Assembly: GCA_024803745.1 (NCBI GenBank)
Contig: JANJXV010000099.1
Location: forward strand, 124,001 to 188,000
DNA from: Megascapheus bottae
Taxonomy: Eukaryota > Chordata > Mammalia > Rodentia > Geomyidae
Length of the DNA: 64,000 nt
Reading direction: 5' to 3'
Below, piece by piece: positions 11,461 through 24,009 of this stretch. A program made the translations under genes and the position numbers. Under the pieces are notes generated by a model, which worked only from the letters and a program-made list of their open reading frames with translations, searched no databases and was not told the origin of the DNA. Every line of letters starts with the position of its first letter. Position 1 is the stretch's first letter.

Positions 11461-11645
11461 TTTTTTTTTAAACAAGCCCGTTGGCTGGAACTCGGTCTGA
11501 GCACTGTCCTTCAGCTTTGCTCAAGCCTAGTGATCTTCTACTTGAGCCACAGCACTACTTCTGGTTTTTTCTGTGTATGTGGTACTGCGGAATTGAAACT
11601 TCGTCTTCATACAAGCACTCTACAACTATGCCAAACTCCCAGCCC
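11461..11645 (-). mobile_element. ID-dimer SINE
   Basis: T-rich start, ctgagcactgtccttcagctt, gagccacagcactacttctgg, tgtatgtggtactgcggaattgaa. It lies back to back with the preceding SINE. Confidence 0.85.
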
Positions 11646-12306
11646 CTCCACATTAGTTTTTATGATAAATCTTTCCATGCATCCAGGTTGGCTAGAAATC
11701 CTTCTTGTGTTTCCCAAGATCAGGGAGTATAGGTGTGTCCCATCCTGTGTGGCTACATAACCATTGTTTAGGGTACAGTTCTCTCTTCATTCTACCCATC
11801 TAGAGCAATTTTCATCTTCCATGTAAAATCATTAAACATTCAGCTCCTGTTCCTCTCTACTCCATTCTCTGGAACCATCGTGCTTTTTGGCTCTAAGGGT
11901 TTGTTGAACCTTGGAAGCTCTGGAAGGGAAAACATACCCTAGCTCTTCCTTTATGACTGCTGTATTTTTAGTTTACTGTAATCAAGATTCATCTGTAAAA
12001 TATAGTAAAATGTTCTTCCTTTTCAATGCATTGTTTTGCATATTTCTATCTTTGGATTATTATTAATAGTTGTGAATGGATTCTCCACATATTTGTTCTA
12101 GTCTCTGCTTTCTCTTCCGTTAGGTACAAATCTAGAGATAGAAGTGTTGGACCATATTTCTATGTAATTCTATATTTAGTACTTTTTTACCACTCTCCAC
12201 GCAATTTTTGATTGTTTTATATTCCTTGCAGAACTATTCCAAAGTTCTACTTCTTCTCACTACCTTCCCAGTAATAATTAGACTTTGAAAGTTGTTTTTT
12301 TGTATG

Positions 12307-12343
12307 CGTGTGTGTGTGTGTGTGTTTGTGTGTGTGTATGTGG
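12307..12343 (+). repeat. (TG)n microsatellite
   Basis: TG dinucleotide run with a few interruptions. Confidence 0.95.
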
Positions 12344-12510
12344 ATCTTTGTGTTTAAAACTATATTTATATTAATATACTTAAAGTAAAGATTTCATTGT
12401 AATTTTAATTTTTCTCATGACTGTTAATATTGAACTTCTTTCTACATTTTGAACTACTATTTCTATATATTCTTTTTCGAAAATCATCTCCAATCTCCAA
12501 TTATTTTCCC

Positions 12511-12610
12511 TTTTTTGTGGGGTAGTGGGGAAAGTCATGGGGCTTGGACCTTGGGCCGTGAGCTCTTTAGTTAAGGCTATTGTCCTACCCTGAGTATTGC
12601 CCCTCTGTTC
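12511..12610 (-). mobile_element. ID-like SINE half
   Basis: Reverse complement of an ID-like right half: ttggaccttgggccgtgagctctttagttaaggc. Partial and diverged. Confidence 0.6.
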
Positions 12611-12732
12611 TTCTGCTCACAGCTCCCTACCCCTCTTCCCATTATATACAGAACAAAGGTCATCCTCAGTCTTTTTGAAAAAGTAAAACATACAGTAAAT
12701 TTGTAGTATAAAACAGCAAGAAATAAATTTCT

Positions 12733-12980
12733 TGCCAGGTGCAGTGCCTTATACCTGTAATCCTAGCTACTCAGGTATCAGGCTGATACCTAAAGATTTG
12801 GTTCAAAGCCAGCCTGGGCATTAGAAAGTCTATGAGACTCTCATCGACAGTTAACCACTAGAATATGGGAAATAGCACTGTGGCTTCATAGGTAGGGTGA
12901 TAGCCTTGAGTTGAAGAGCTCAGGAACAGTGCCCAGGCCCAGAGTTCAAGCCTTACAAATCCCCCAGCCAAACAAAAGAA
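12733..12980 (+). mobile_element. Composite B1/ID-like SINE
   Basis: Starts gccaggtgcagtgccttatacctgtaatcctagctactcagg. The right half has gcactgtggcttcataggt and cccagagttcaagcc, with an A-rich tail. Confidence 0.88.
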
Positions 12981-13225
12981 AAAAAATTTCTTCCCCAAGT
13001 GATTATTATGCCAGCCATAGAACATTAACATTCTTGGTGTACTTCACAGTATTATTACTTGATACCCTAAGATTTTGCAATATTCTCAGAGTACCAGCAT
13101 ATGTCATCATATAATGTAGTTCCTTTTCAATGGAATAATTCCATTTATAACCTAAATCTACTCCCCTGACTTATTTTTTTGATACCACAATTGCTCTACC
13201 ATGATATGCCACAAGCCATTAAACA

Positions 13226-13425
13226 TTTTATGGTGGGTAATTGGAAAGGAGTCTCATGGAATTTTGTGCCAGGCTGGCTTTGAACCATGGTCCTCAGATC
13301 TCAGTCTCCTGAGTAGCTAGGATGACAGGCGTGAGCCACCAACACCTGGCTTGCCTTGTTATTTTTTTGTGGGTCTTGGGACTTGAACTCTGGGCCTAGG
13401 CACCATCCCTAAGCTTTTCAGGTCA
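13226..13425 (-). mobile_element. Composite SINE fragments
   Basis: A reverse B1-like left half (cctcagatctcagtctcctgagtagctagg) is followed by a reverse ID-like fragment (ggacttgaactctgggcctaggcaccatccctaagc). They could be two pieces of separate elements. Confidence 0.75.
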
Positions 13426-13516
13426 ATAGTAAGTCTAAACATTTAAGTAAAGGAATACAATTCCAACAAAATAAGAATAAAATTCCAGACATGGTGTGTT
13501 TATAACTCAGTGCTAA

Positions 13517-14433
<917 letters not shown>

Positions 14434-14523
14434 GTCCATGTGTTCCCAAACCTGTATTAATTGACAAGCTAGAGCACTGTGCAGAACTCTGGATAGGAAA
14501 TTCCTCTGACAAGAATATCACAG
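14434..14523 (+). pseudogene. KRAB-B box exon
   Basis: 90 nt between acceptor ttctaatttacag and donor gtgagt. Read in phase with the KRAB-A exon it gives PKPVLIDKLEHCAELW, matching the B-box pattern KPxxIxxLExGxxxW. There is no stop, and the phase into the next exon is also preserved. Confidence 0.88.
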
Positions 14524-14679
14524 GTGAGTGAATGCATCTTCATATTGATGTTGGAGCCTGAGCCCCATTGGTAAGCTCATGTTGTGATGTACTGAGCAAT
14601 AATATTCTTAGTTACCCTAAATCCTGTGTGGAACCTATGGAATTCTTTGTGAATGAATCAAGAATCATTTTCTTTTCCC

Positions 14680-14840
14680 AATCCTATGCCTGGTCTCAGG
14701 GACTGACCATGGTCCTTGGGTTTTCTCAAGGCTAGCTCTCTACTTCTTGAGTCATAGCACCACTTCTGGCTTTTTCTTTGTATGTAGTACCAAGGAACTG
14801 AACCAGGTCTTTGTGCATGCTAGCCCAAACCCCCGGCACC
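14680..14840 (-). mobile_element. ID-dimer SINE
   Basis: Reverse blocks gactgaccatggtccttggg, gagtcatagcaccacttctgg, tgtatgtagtaccaaggaactgaa. Confidence 0.75.
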
Positions 14841-14932
14841 AAGAATCATAGGGTGATATGACGAATTCTATGTGGCAGTAGAGTTAAAGTTAGATTTCTC
14901 TGTAGAAATCACTGTGAAACAAAATAAAATGA

Positions 14933-15165
14933 GAAAGCCATGAGCCCGTGGCTCATGCCTGTAATCCTAGCTACTTAGGAGGCTGAGATCTGAGGATCAA
15001 GGTTCAAAGACTGACCTATCACAAAAGCACCTTAGACTCTTCTCTCCAATGAACCAATAGAAAATGAGAAGTAGGGTTGAGGCTAAAGACATAGGGCAGT
15101 AGCCTTGAGCTGAAGAGCTCAGGAAGAACAGCCAGGTCTAGAATTCAAGTCCCATGACTACAAAA
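14933..15165 (+). mobile_element. Composite B1/ID-like SINE
   Basis: Left half gtggctcatgcctgtaatcctagctacttagg. Right half ttgagctgaagagctcagg and attcaagtcccatgac. The tail has grown into a GAAA repeat. Confidence 0.88.
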
Positions 15166-15166
15166 C

Positions 15167-15226
<60 letters not shown>

Positions 15227-15290
15227 AGAAAGAGGGAAGAAAGAGGGAAGGAAGGAAAGGAAGAAAGAAAGAAAGAAAGAAAGAAAGATT
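15166..15290 (+). repeat. (GAAA)n with GGAA variants
   Basis: About 125 bases of purine-only tetranucleotide repeat growing from the tail of the preceding SINE. Confidence 0.97.
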
Positions 15291-15425
15291 GATCTTTCAT
15301 TTCTTTAAAACTAAGACTATAAATGATTGAGCAAACAAGGAATAAGTCAGGGCATTATTCTCTGATAAGGATAATATCTTTTTGCTGGTAGGAAGAGACT
15401 GGTATTCAGAACCAGATCTTTCCAC

Positions 15426-15600
15426 CAGAAATTGAGCCTAGTGGTAGAGTGCTTGCCTAGCATGCACAAAGACAGAGGTTTGATTCCTTATTACCACATA
15501 CATAGAAAAAGCCAGAAGTAATGACTTCATTGGTAGGGTTCTAGTCTTGAGAAAACCCAAGGACAGTGGTTAGGTCTTAAGTTTAAACCCAGGAATGGAA
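15426..15600 (+). mobile_element. ID-dimer SINE
   Basis: gagcctagtggtagagtgcttgcctagcatgc, then gaaaacccaaggacagtgg; A-rich tail. Confidence 0.85.
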
Positions 15601-15944
15601 GGAAAAGAAAAACAACAAAGTTTCAATCAACATAAGAAAATTAACTAGACAATGAGCTGGGGATTTTCTGGTCTTCCATGGTTCTGAGGGACAGGAGTGT
15701 TAGAAAAGGAATTTTTATAAGACTTCAAATGGAAAGAAACAAATTTCAAAATTCCCACAAATACCTAAATTGAGACTTTAGTGAGAAGTTTAACTGAAGG
15801 GATATAGGTGTAAGTCCTTACTCTCAAGAATCATTCTTGCTTGGATCAAAGGCAAACAGACATATACACCAAACTTGTGGCCGCTGAATCTAGAAAAATT
15901 CGTGTTCCTCACTTAATGGTTAATAAGCAAACCGCATTGAAACT

Positions 15945-16095
15945 GGCTAAGGTAATCCTATCTGCTACTCAGGACCTGAGACTCTTATCTGTAGTTAACT
16001 CTAGAAAAGAGTATGTGGGGCTGTAGCTCAAGGATAGGGGTTATAGTCTTCTGCTGAAGTGTTCAGGGACAGGGCCAAGGCCTATGAACTACAAA
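15945..16095 (+). mobile_element. Composite SINE, partial
   Basis: aaggtaatcctatctgctactcagg, then ctgtagctcaaggatagggg and cagggacagggcc; A-rich tail. Confidence 0.7.
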
Positions 16096-16519
16096 AAAAA
16101 AGAAAAGAAAAGAGAAGAAAGTTTTAAAAAGATGCAAACAGCACAATATTTAGATTATTTCTCAAAAATAAAAGAAAGGCAGCTATTCCTCAATGTATAA
16201 ACAAAACAGTATTTCAAAAAAAACAGCTGCAGGTATGCTATAGTTAGTACTCAGCTTAAAACTGTAGCAATACATAGATGGGTAATTTCAATAAATATTT
16301 CCTGTGATATAAAAAGAGAACTAAAACACAGAAAAACATTATTGGTCATTGTAAAATATCACTTTCTTAATAGGTTAGGGAGAAAAGCATATATTTCTCA
16401 CAAATCAATTTCCACTTTTATATTTTAAAATATCTAACACTTAGGATGGGAAAGTAAAGTCATTACCTTTACAGTAAGGAATATTTGTATCTCATGTATG
16501 TTTGTGTCTTTTTTTCTAG

Positions 16520-16962
16520 GACTCATTTTAGATGTCCAGGTAATGGAAAATGTGTTCAAGACTTGCCAGGAAAGTCCACATGAATGTCTACGTGAAGTAG
16601 CAGTTGCAAGTAGTATCGAAGTGGAGGAAAATGTGAGATTTGCAAGAACTTTAAATTTGAGCTCTACACATAATCTAGAGCTGATTAGTAATAACGGTAA
16701 CAACTTAGCGGTGAGGACTGAGGAGTTCATTAAGTGTCAGAACATGCTTCTGTCTCCTAAGCCTGATGAGATGCATGCTGCATATAGATCTCGTATGTCT
16801 CCTGTTCTTAAAAATCCATCGGATATTCAGAGCATTTTATTCATGATTGTGACAGTCCAAAAGATCTGCAGTATCATAATTCTGTTCTCCCTGCCCAAGA
16901 AATTCTTCAGGGAGGGAGGAAAACTGCTAAATGTACTGTGTGATGAAAAATATTGTACTTAA
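16520..16962 (+). pseudogene. KRAB zinc-finger last exon, spacer part
   Basis: Starts after acceptor tttttttctag in phase with KRAB-B and stays open for about 147 codons to TAA at 16,960-16,962. No finger is completed in this frame. Near its end LCDEKYCT resembles the start of a finger, but a frame change upstream of it separates it from the finger frame. The exons 13,544-13,670, 14,434-14,523 and this one would make a KRAB protein without fingers. Confidence 0.8.
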
Positions 16963-18740
16963 CACCGACCATCACTACACATCTGAAAATGTACACAGGA
17001 GAGACTCCTCATACATGTAGTGAATGTGAGAAATCTTTCAGTAATGAAATACGCCTTACAATACCTCAGAGCAAATATCCTGAGATATGTGATGCGTACA
17101 TCAAGTGTGAAAATTAATTTCTGAGAAGTCAGACCTGACGCTCCAACCTCGATCTCCAAGAGAAGACAAACCTTATGAATATGAGGAACGTAATAAAATT
17201 TCTGCCCAGAATTCAGCTCTCAGCACACATCAGAGATCTCACACAGAAGAGAAATCTTATGAATGGGATAAATGTGGGAAGACTTTTAGACTGAAATCAT
17301 ACCTCACTTTGCACCAGAGAAGACACACAGAAGAGAAACCTTATGAATGTAACAAATGAGAAAAGTCTTTCACCCAGAAGATACACCTTCGAGTTCATCA
17401 AATAACACACACAGGAGAGAAATCTTATAAGTGTAATGAATGTGGAAAGTCTTTCCAAGGGAAGGGAAAACTTCGTGTTCATCAGAGAATACACACAGGA
17501 GTGAAAGCTTATGAATGTAACCAATGTGTAAAGTCTTTCCGACAGAAATCTTCCCTCAAATTGCGTCAAAGAACACACACAGGAGAGAAACCTTATGTGT
17601 GCAACAAATGTGGAAAGACCTTGAAGTGGAAGTCATATCTTGATAGGCATTACAGAAAACACACAGGAGAGAAAACTTATGCATGTAGTGAATGCGGAAA
17701 GTCTTTCAAATGGAAGGTAAAACTCCATGTTCATCAGAGAATATACTCAGGAGAAACACCTTATGAGTGTAACATATGTGGAAAGTCCTTCACACAGAAG
17801 CCAAACCTCAACATGCATAAGACAATTCAAACAGGAGAAAAACCTTATGAAGGTAACCGATGTGGAATGTCTTTCAAATGGAAGTCTTCCCTCAAATTGC
17901 ATCAGAGAACACACACAGGAGAGAAACTGTACGAGTGCATCAAATGTGGTAAGACCTTCAGATGGAAGTCACATTACAGGAGGCATAACAGAATTCACAC
18001 ATATTAGAAACCTTAGGAATATAACCAAAGTTGAAAGTCTTTCGTGCAGTATTCACCCTTCAGGAAGCGTAAGAGAGTTCACACATATGAGAAGCCTTAG
18101 CAATGTAATAAATAGGAAAGACTTTTTAGTCTGTGGAAGAAAACTCAGCTTGTGTCACAGAACCAACACAAGATAAAACCCTTAATGAATGTAGCAAATG
18201 TTCAGTCTTTTCCCCAGAAGGCACAAGTCAAGATTTATCACTAAACACCCACAGGATAGAATCCTATGAATAAAATGAAAGGGAAATTTTTTTGAAGAAA
18301 TCATAGTTGAGTTTGCATGATACCACACAGACACAGGATAAAAACCGTATGAATATAAGAATATGAAAAATCCATCATGAACGCATGACTAAGTATAAAA
18401 TGCACATAGGAGAGAAAAACCTTATGAATATTACAAATGTGGAAAGTGTTTGACCTGGAAGGCATACTTCTGTGTTCATCACAAACCTGATTTCCATAGA
18501 AGAAAAGAAAACTAATGAATACAACAAATGTGCAATGACTTTTAATCAGAAGTCAGTCTTCAGTACATTTCAGAACATACACAATAGAGAAATTCTGAGT
18601 AATGAAAAACATTCAGCTATATATAGAATCTCTGTATATGGGAGCATTAAGGTAAGTCTTCTAAACAAAGTCAACCTTCAGCAAGCATTAAGAGCACTCA
18701 CAGAAGAAATAATAGCATGTAGGAAAACCTTTGTCAGAAA
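16963..18740 (+). pseudogene. Degenerate C2H2 zinc-finger array
   Basis: Repeated HTGEKPY-type linkers at about 84-base spacing mark the fingers. The longest open piece (17,501-18,007) has six units. Only CNKCGKTLKWKSYLDRH and CIKCGKTFRWKSHYRRH have all four ligands. The others show H to R, H to Y, H to Q or C to G changes. A TGA at 17,357-17,359 replaces the second Cys of an earlier finger (CNK-stop). Ever weaker finger echoes run to about 18,740. The spread of ligand losses says the array is no longer under selection. Confidence 0.9.
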
Positions 18741-18743
18741 CCT

Positions 18744-18916
18744 CTAAAAGCTGACTGTGTGGCTTAGTGGTAGAGTGCTAACCTATCAAGGATGAAGGCC
18801 TGGGTTAGATTCCTCAATACTACGTGAAAAGAGCAAGCCAGAAGCAGCACTGTGGTCCAAATGGTAGAGTGCTAACCTTGAGCAAAAGTAGCTCAGTCCC
18901 TGAGTTCAAGCCTAAG
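18744..18916 (+). mobile_element. ID-dimer SINE
   Basis: gtggcttagtggtagagtgctaac and ggtccaaatggtagagtgctaaccttgagc, with a GA-repeat tail. Confidence 0.85.
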
Positions 18917-18941
18917 GATGAGAGAGAGAGAGAGAGAGAGA

Positions 18942-18979
<38 letters not shown>

Positions 18980-19060
18980 GAGAGAGAAAGAGAGAGACAG
19001 AGAGAGACAGAAAGAGAGAGAAAAAGAGAAAAGAGACAGAAAGTGAGAGAAACAGGAACT
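18917..19060 (+). repeat. (GA)n repeat
   Basis: Roughly 140 bases of GA with GACA and AAAG variants, grown from the tail of the preceding SINE. Confidence 0.96.
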
Positions 19061-19139
19061 TCTAAATTGTACAGAGATAGAGAAGGAGACAGAAACTAAT
19101 TTCGAAACTTTACAGTCTTTCTATTTCCTTACTAATTCG

Positions 19140-19970
19140 TCTATGTCATTCTTTCTGACAGAAGCACAGAATTCCATTGTGTAAAAATACCATATTTGAT
19201 CTACTCATCAACTGACGGGCATCTGGGTTGGTTCCATACCTTTGCTATAGTAAATAGTGCTGTGATAAATGTTATTGTTCTAGTGAATTTAGTATGTCCT
19301 ATCTGGACGATTGGCAAGTAGTGAAATTGCTGGATCACAGGGGAGCTCAATGTTTAGTCTTTTTGGGATACTGCCATAGTGCTTTCAATAGTGGTTGAAC
19401 GAGTTTGCAATCCCACCACAGTGTAGTAGTGATCCCTCCTGGCCACATCCCCTCCAGCATAAGTTATTAGATTTCTGGATCTTGGCCATTCTAACTGGAG
19501 TGAGGAGGAAAAGGGAAAGAGGAACTGAAACTTTCTCTCCTTACAGATGACATGATTCTGTATTTAAAGAACCCTATAGTCTCTACTCCGAAGCTGCTTG
19601 AGCTGATATAAAACTTTGGTAAGGTAGCAGGTTATAAAATTAACCTTCAATATCAACTGCCTTCTTATATGCCAAGAAACGAGAGGAATGAGGCAAGAAT
19701 CAGGATAGCAACTCATTTTGCTATCAAAGAAAATAAAATACCTAGGAATTAACTTAGAATGTAAAGCACCTTTTTGATGGAACTATAAACCCTGGAGAAG
19801 GAAATTAACGCAGAACTGAGGAAATGCAAAAACCTATGCTCCTGGTTTGGAAGGAGTAATATTGTAAAAATGGCAATCTTCAATCAATATCCCAATGTCA
19901 TTCTTTAAAGAAACAGAAGAGGAAATCCAAAATTTCACTTGGAATAATAAAAGACCCCTTATAGTCTGTC
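19140..19970 (-). mobile_element. L1 with 5' inversion
   Basis: The left part (19,140-19,500) is L1 ORF2 C-terminal sequence on the minus strand, with reverse forms of the VRKND, YTMEF, IAKVWNQ and HLTPV blocks. The right part (19,505-19,970) is ORF2 RT sequence on the plus strand, beginning next to the [15 protein letters not shown] block and ending in the WNNKRP block. This arrangement matches a 5' inversion made by twin priming, with loss of the intervening L1 segment. No 3' UTR or A-tail is visible at the left, so that end was lost or truncated. It is heavily mutated (stops, indels). Confidence 0.82.
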
Positions 19971-20339
19971 TTCTTGCATGATACATAATGTTTAATCTCA
20001 CCTTCTCCACCAAAATCTCACCTTTCTCATTGAGACATAGGTGGCCCTGTTTACTAGCAGCAAAGGCTCAAACGCGCAGTTTCAGGTGTCACCACTGCCT
20101 CTGTTACTGGATAGATCCAACTCTGTCATCGATTCTGAGGTCTGCTCTGGGAGTCTTGGTCACAAGTTGTTCTGTGGCATCTGCTACCAGCCTGTGCCTA
20201 TTTGCTACCTTTTCTCCAGCAGCCTACAACAGGGAATGAATTTCACGGGCTGATGCTCTCCTTCATATGCAGGTCAGGATGAGCCCAATCCTCCCTCATC
20301 TTCCTCTTCCAATTTTTGGGAAAAAATGTGCTGGCAGAA
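19971..20339. other. Spacer, nothing recognised
   Basis: Non-repeat DNA with overlapping short open frames (19,988-20,253). No domain or family recognised. Confidence 0.5.
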
Positions 20340-20570
20340 GTCCTCAGGTGTGGCGAATGGCTGATCCACACTTTTAATCCAGGCTGGTCAGGAGGCTGAG
20401 ATCTGAGTATGGAAGTTCCAAGTCACCTAGAACAGGAAAGTCTGATAGATTCTTACTACCAAAAATAAAAACAGCTGGGAATGGAGTTTGGGCTCAAGTG
20501 GTAAAGGGCTAGTCTTGAGTACAAATGCTTAGTGCCCAGGCCCTGAGTTCAGGCTCCAGCACTGCCAACA
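20340..20570 (+). mobile_element. Composite B1/ID-like SINE
   Basis: Left half ttttaatccaggctggtcaggaggctgagatctgag. Right half gggctcaagtggtaaagggc and ccaggccctgagttcagg. Confidence 0.8.
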
Positions 20571-21499
20571 ACCTCACTTTAGTGAGATTTTAGCTTTATC
20601 CATGTAGGCACATCTCACTGGAATCTTTGCTGGTAGAGATAGTCTTCATAATTTTGACTCAAGGTAAAGGTCCTCCTGGGGTAGTAGACAAAAGATGTCA
20701 CGGAGAGAGGAGCCCCAGTTGCTCCAGGTTTGAAGATGGCATAGGTCAAGCCAGCATGGAGTTGGCACATCAGTCTTTTTCCTAGCACCACCTACCAGTG
20801 AATGTCAAATGACAGTGATTGTTGTGGGATTGTGTGGTTGAAGTGCCTCATTAAGGGCAGTGTTAGCACATCCAAACTTGGATACCAGGAATGCTGAAAT
20901 CTCAAAGCTAAGATTTCTGTTGGCTACAGAAATGCTGGTGTGTCTGTTATTCACTAAAAGTTCAGGTGCAAAGATTCTGAAGCTTGATGCCATGTGTTTA
21001 TTCCATTTAGTAAAATTATTTTAATGCACTGTATAAGTTAAAACATTTGATAAGAGTCAGGGGTAGTGAAAACATTGTTCTTGAATTCAGGTGTCTGGCA
21101 GGGTAATGGGGGGGGTGTTGGTGGCTGGGACTATGAAGCTGGAGCTGCTATCAAACCATGGATCATGTTCCTCTTTGTCTGGGAGAAATGACTCCAAAGA
21201 TGAAATTTGAATGGTGAGGAAAAGATGATGATGTACTCAGGAAATTTCTCCTAATCAAATGCTCATGTGGAAGTGGGATGGGGGCTGGGCATGTCTGAGG
21301 CAGAGCTTAAGGGGGCTTCTCATGGCGTTGAGAACGTTCCTTGCGACTTCAGGCCTGCAGCAGGGTGTTTTAGATGACCATTGTGAGATGGATGGAATAA
21401 GACTGGAGACAAGATGAATGCTGGGATCCTGCAATGCTCTTGCATGAGTGGCTGGTGGCTCACCTGAAAGAACTAGTTATGTCTAAAAAAGAAATCAGG
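20571..21499. other. Spacer, nothing recognised
   Basis: Low-repeat DNA of higher GC than the L1 blocks. No open frame with a recognisable domain on either strand. Confidence 0.5.
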
Positions 21500-21740
21500 A
21501 ATTTTTTTTGATTAGATAATACCTGTAATCCGAGGCATATTCAGGATCCTGATCTTAGTATTGTGGTTTAAAACCAACCCAGCAAAGGGAAAAATGCATG
21601 AGACTCATACTCCCAGTTTAGAGCAAGAACAAAGATTGAAGTAGAGCTGTGGCTCAAGAGCTAGAGTGCTACCTTGAGCAAAGAAAAGCTAAGAAAAAGC
21701 TCCAGTTTTTGAGTTCAAGGCCAGGAATGAAAGAAGGAAG
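21500..21740 (+). mobile_element. Composite B1/ID-like SINE, diverged
   Basis: tacctgtaatccgaggcatattcagg, then agagctgtggctcaagagctagagtgct and gagttcaaggccaggaatg. Confidence 0.75.
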
Positions 21741-24009
21741 GTAAAAAAGAGAAGGATGTGAGGAAGGGAAATATATAAATGAAAGAGAGAAGGAACTAGA
21801 AATTTGAAACTAGAGAATATTTAAAAGTCATCAGTCCTTCTAAGAAAAGTGTTGGAGTATGGGTTCTATATGTGGTGAACTGGATGCCCAGCAGTGACTT
21901 GTTAACCAAAGAGTCACCATGATGAGCAAAGGATAGAAATCTGCATGAGCCTCTTAGCGGATGGAGTGACAGAAGAGAACCTCAGCTCCCATCCCATAGT
22001 TAGAAGTATATAGAGATGGGGAAGTTGGCATCACCTTGATGTCATTGTGTCCATGGAGACTGGAAGCCATGGCTCTGTGAAAGCACAATGTTCTGGTTAC
22101 TGAGCTGAGAGGCTGAGGAGAGCCAAGTCCTGGCCATGAAGAAATCAGAGTGGCAGCAGAGCAACTCTGCTGCAGTGTGTGCCTGCTTGGCTGTTCTTAT
22201 TCTGTGGTGGATCAGGCCGGAGCGGGTGATAGTAACTGTTTTGTGGTCACAAGCCCTTCATCAAGAGCTTCCTCTGAGATCCTCATAAGCTAGAGGGTGG
22301 CTGGTGGTGGGATGTGTGTGGGGTGGAAGTGACAGAGGGATGGACGCATGGCAAGGTGGGTGAAGAGATGAGAGGAATGATGAGAGCCCAGTTCATTGGT
22401 TTCCAAGGTTAATGGGTGGGAGGTAGAGAGGCATGATGGAGGAATGATGGAGGCAGGGGAAGGTGGTGACAGATTGAGGCCATCTGTAGTGACAGCCTGG
22501 CCATCATCTGAAGCCCATAGGCAGCTTCCTGATCCTTCACTTAGTCCTGCTCCTTGTGGAGGGAATGTCACGTGTACCCAGAGCTAGGGGTGGGGCAACT
22601 TTAGTAGCACCTGGAGAACCATTGGCCTCTACCTGGGTGAGGGGTGGTTATGGCTCCCATGCTGGGTGGCCTGATAGCTATGGAACAGATCTCTCCTTAG
22701 CTACCACAGTCAGTGGCTTCTCTCCATCTAGGGTTAGGTCACCTGCTCAGTCATCAGGACACCCCATGCCAGGGCCCATGGATCATCCTGTGCATCCCCC
22801 AGCCTGTGACTTCCCCCACCCCCTTGGCAGGGAAGCTCCATGCCCACATCCTGATCCCTCGTCCCCTCCAATTCCATTCTCCCTTGGATTTTGCAGACTG
22901 TCTACCATCAGGATCTAAAATTCTATTCATCACTTTATGTCCTTATCACTGATTTGCTACTTGGGCAGTATCTCCCCGTGCCTGGAGAGTGGGCATGTCA
23001 TGTACTCTCTGTGGAGAAGTTGCCCCAGGAGAAGAAATATGCACTTCATGTGAGTGTTGGACAGGGCAGGAGGGCTCCCTAGGATCAGAAGCCACAGGAG
23101 GGGTGCAGATGGGGGAATGCTAGGAACCCCAGGGGACAGTGGGAGTTAGGGCACAGTTGGGTCCTTCTGCAGGGTTGACACCGCTTCACAAACCCAACAG
23201 AATGAGGTTCACATTACAGATGTCAGAGACAGTGCAGATTGCCAATGGGCGCAGGGGTCACTGTCACCCACAGATGCTGGCTGCATGCTGGGATGCACGC
23301 AGAGATGTTTTCAAGATCAGATAATGAGGATGTTGCAGGGTGTAACCATTCTTTTCAGATGGCTCTCTAGCTCTCTTGAGCTTCATCTCTATCTTTGGCT
23401 TTTTCTTGGCAGTTAACTGGAAATGAGAGTTTCATGGACTTTCCTTTCTGGACTGGCTTCAAACAGAAGCTATGCACAGTTTTCAAACCATACCCTACTG
23501 TAGAAGGGCAGCTTGATCTGGTGCTTAACTGGGTTGCACTTTGGCTCCGTTTGCTATGCCTCACGGGAGGGGGCTCATCATTTATAGACTAAGATCTCAT
23601 GACCTTCAAAGCCAAATGCTACCTGAAAGTTCAGGGTCCCAGCCTATGTGGTGGGCCGGGGTGAATACATTCTCTGTTATGCTGGGTCATCAACCCATGT
23701 TATAAGCTGGAAGTAGGCAGTGCCACATTTGATAAGAACATCTGCTAGAGATTGTCACCTCATGAAAGCAGATTCTAAATTTGTATTCCATTTCCTGTGG
23801 TGGAGAAATCCCCTCCAACTTAGACAGGCTCACATCCACCTGCAGGTCACACTCCTAATGCACCCTTGAGTGTCCTCATGGTATTGGGATCTAAGTTTGT
23901 AGGGAATGCTGCTTTAGTCCATGAATTAGCTGGACAAGTGATGACAAACGTGTTGTGGATTAATATGAGAACAATTTAAGAAGCCCTGGAGGAGCATCAA
24001 CCTGACCCT
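21741..24009. other. GC-richer spacer, possible gene relic
   Basis: Low-repeat sequence. Around 22,880-23,050 and 23,395-23,600 there are protein-like open stretches, one ending near a GTGAG and one following a pyrimidine-rich tract and cag, but I do not recognise a family. The next recognisable coding relic is the PH-like segment at about 24,010. Confidence 0.4.

Larger units (their letters stand above)
14524..16519 (+). other. Intron before the zinc-finger exon
   Basis: Begins gtgagt and ends tttttttctag. It contains SINEs at about 14,680-14,840 (-), 14,933-15,165 (+), 15,426-15,600 (+) and 15,945-16,095 (+), plus a GAAA repeat. Confidence 0.8.

Noticed and set aside
11175..11760. Several 60-80 codon frames
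   Set aside because: They lie in reverse-orientation SINEs.
22290..22952. Overlapping proline-rich frames on both strands
   Set aside because: Frames overlap on opposite strands without splice or domain support; GC-richer composition explains the openness.
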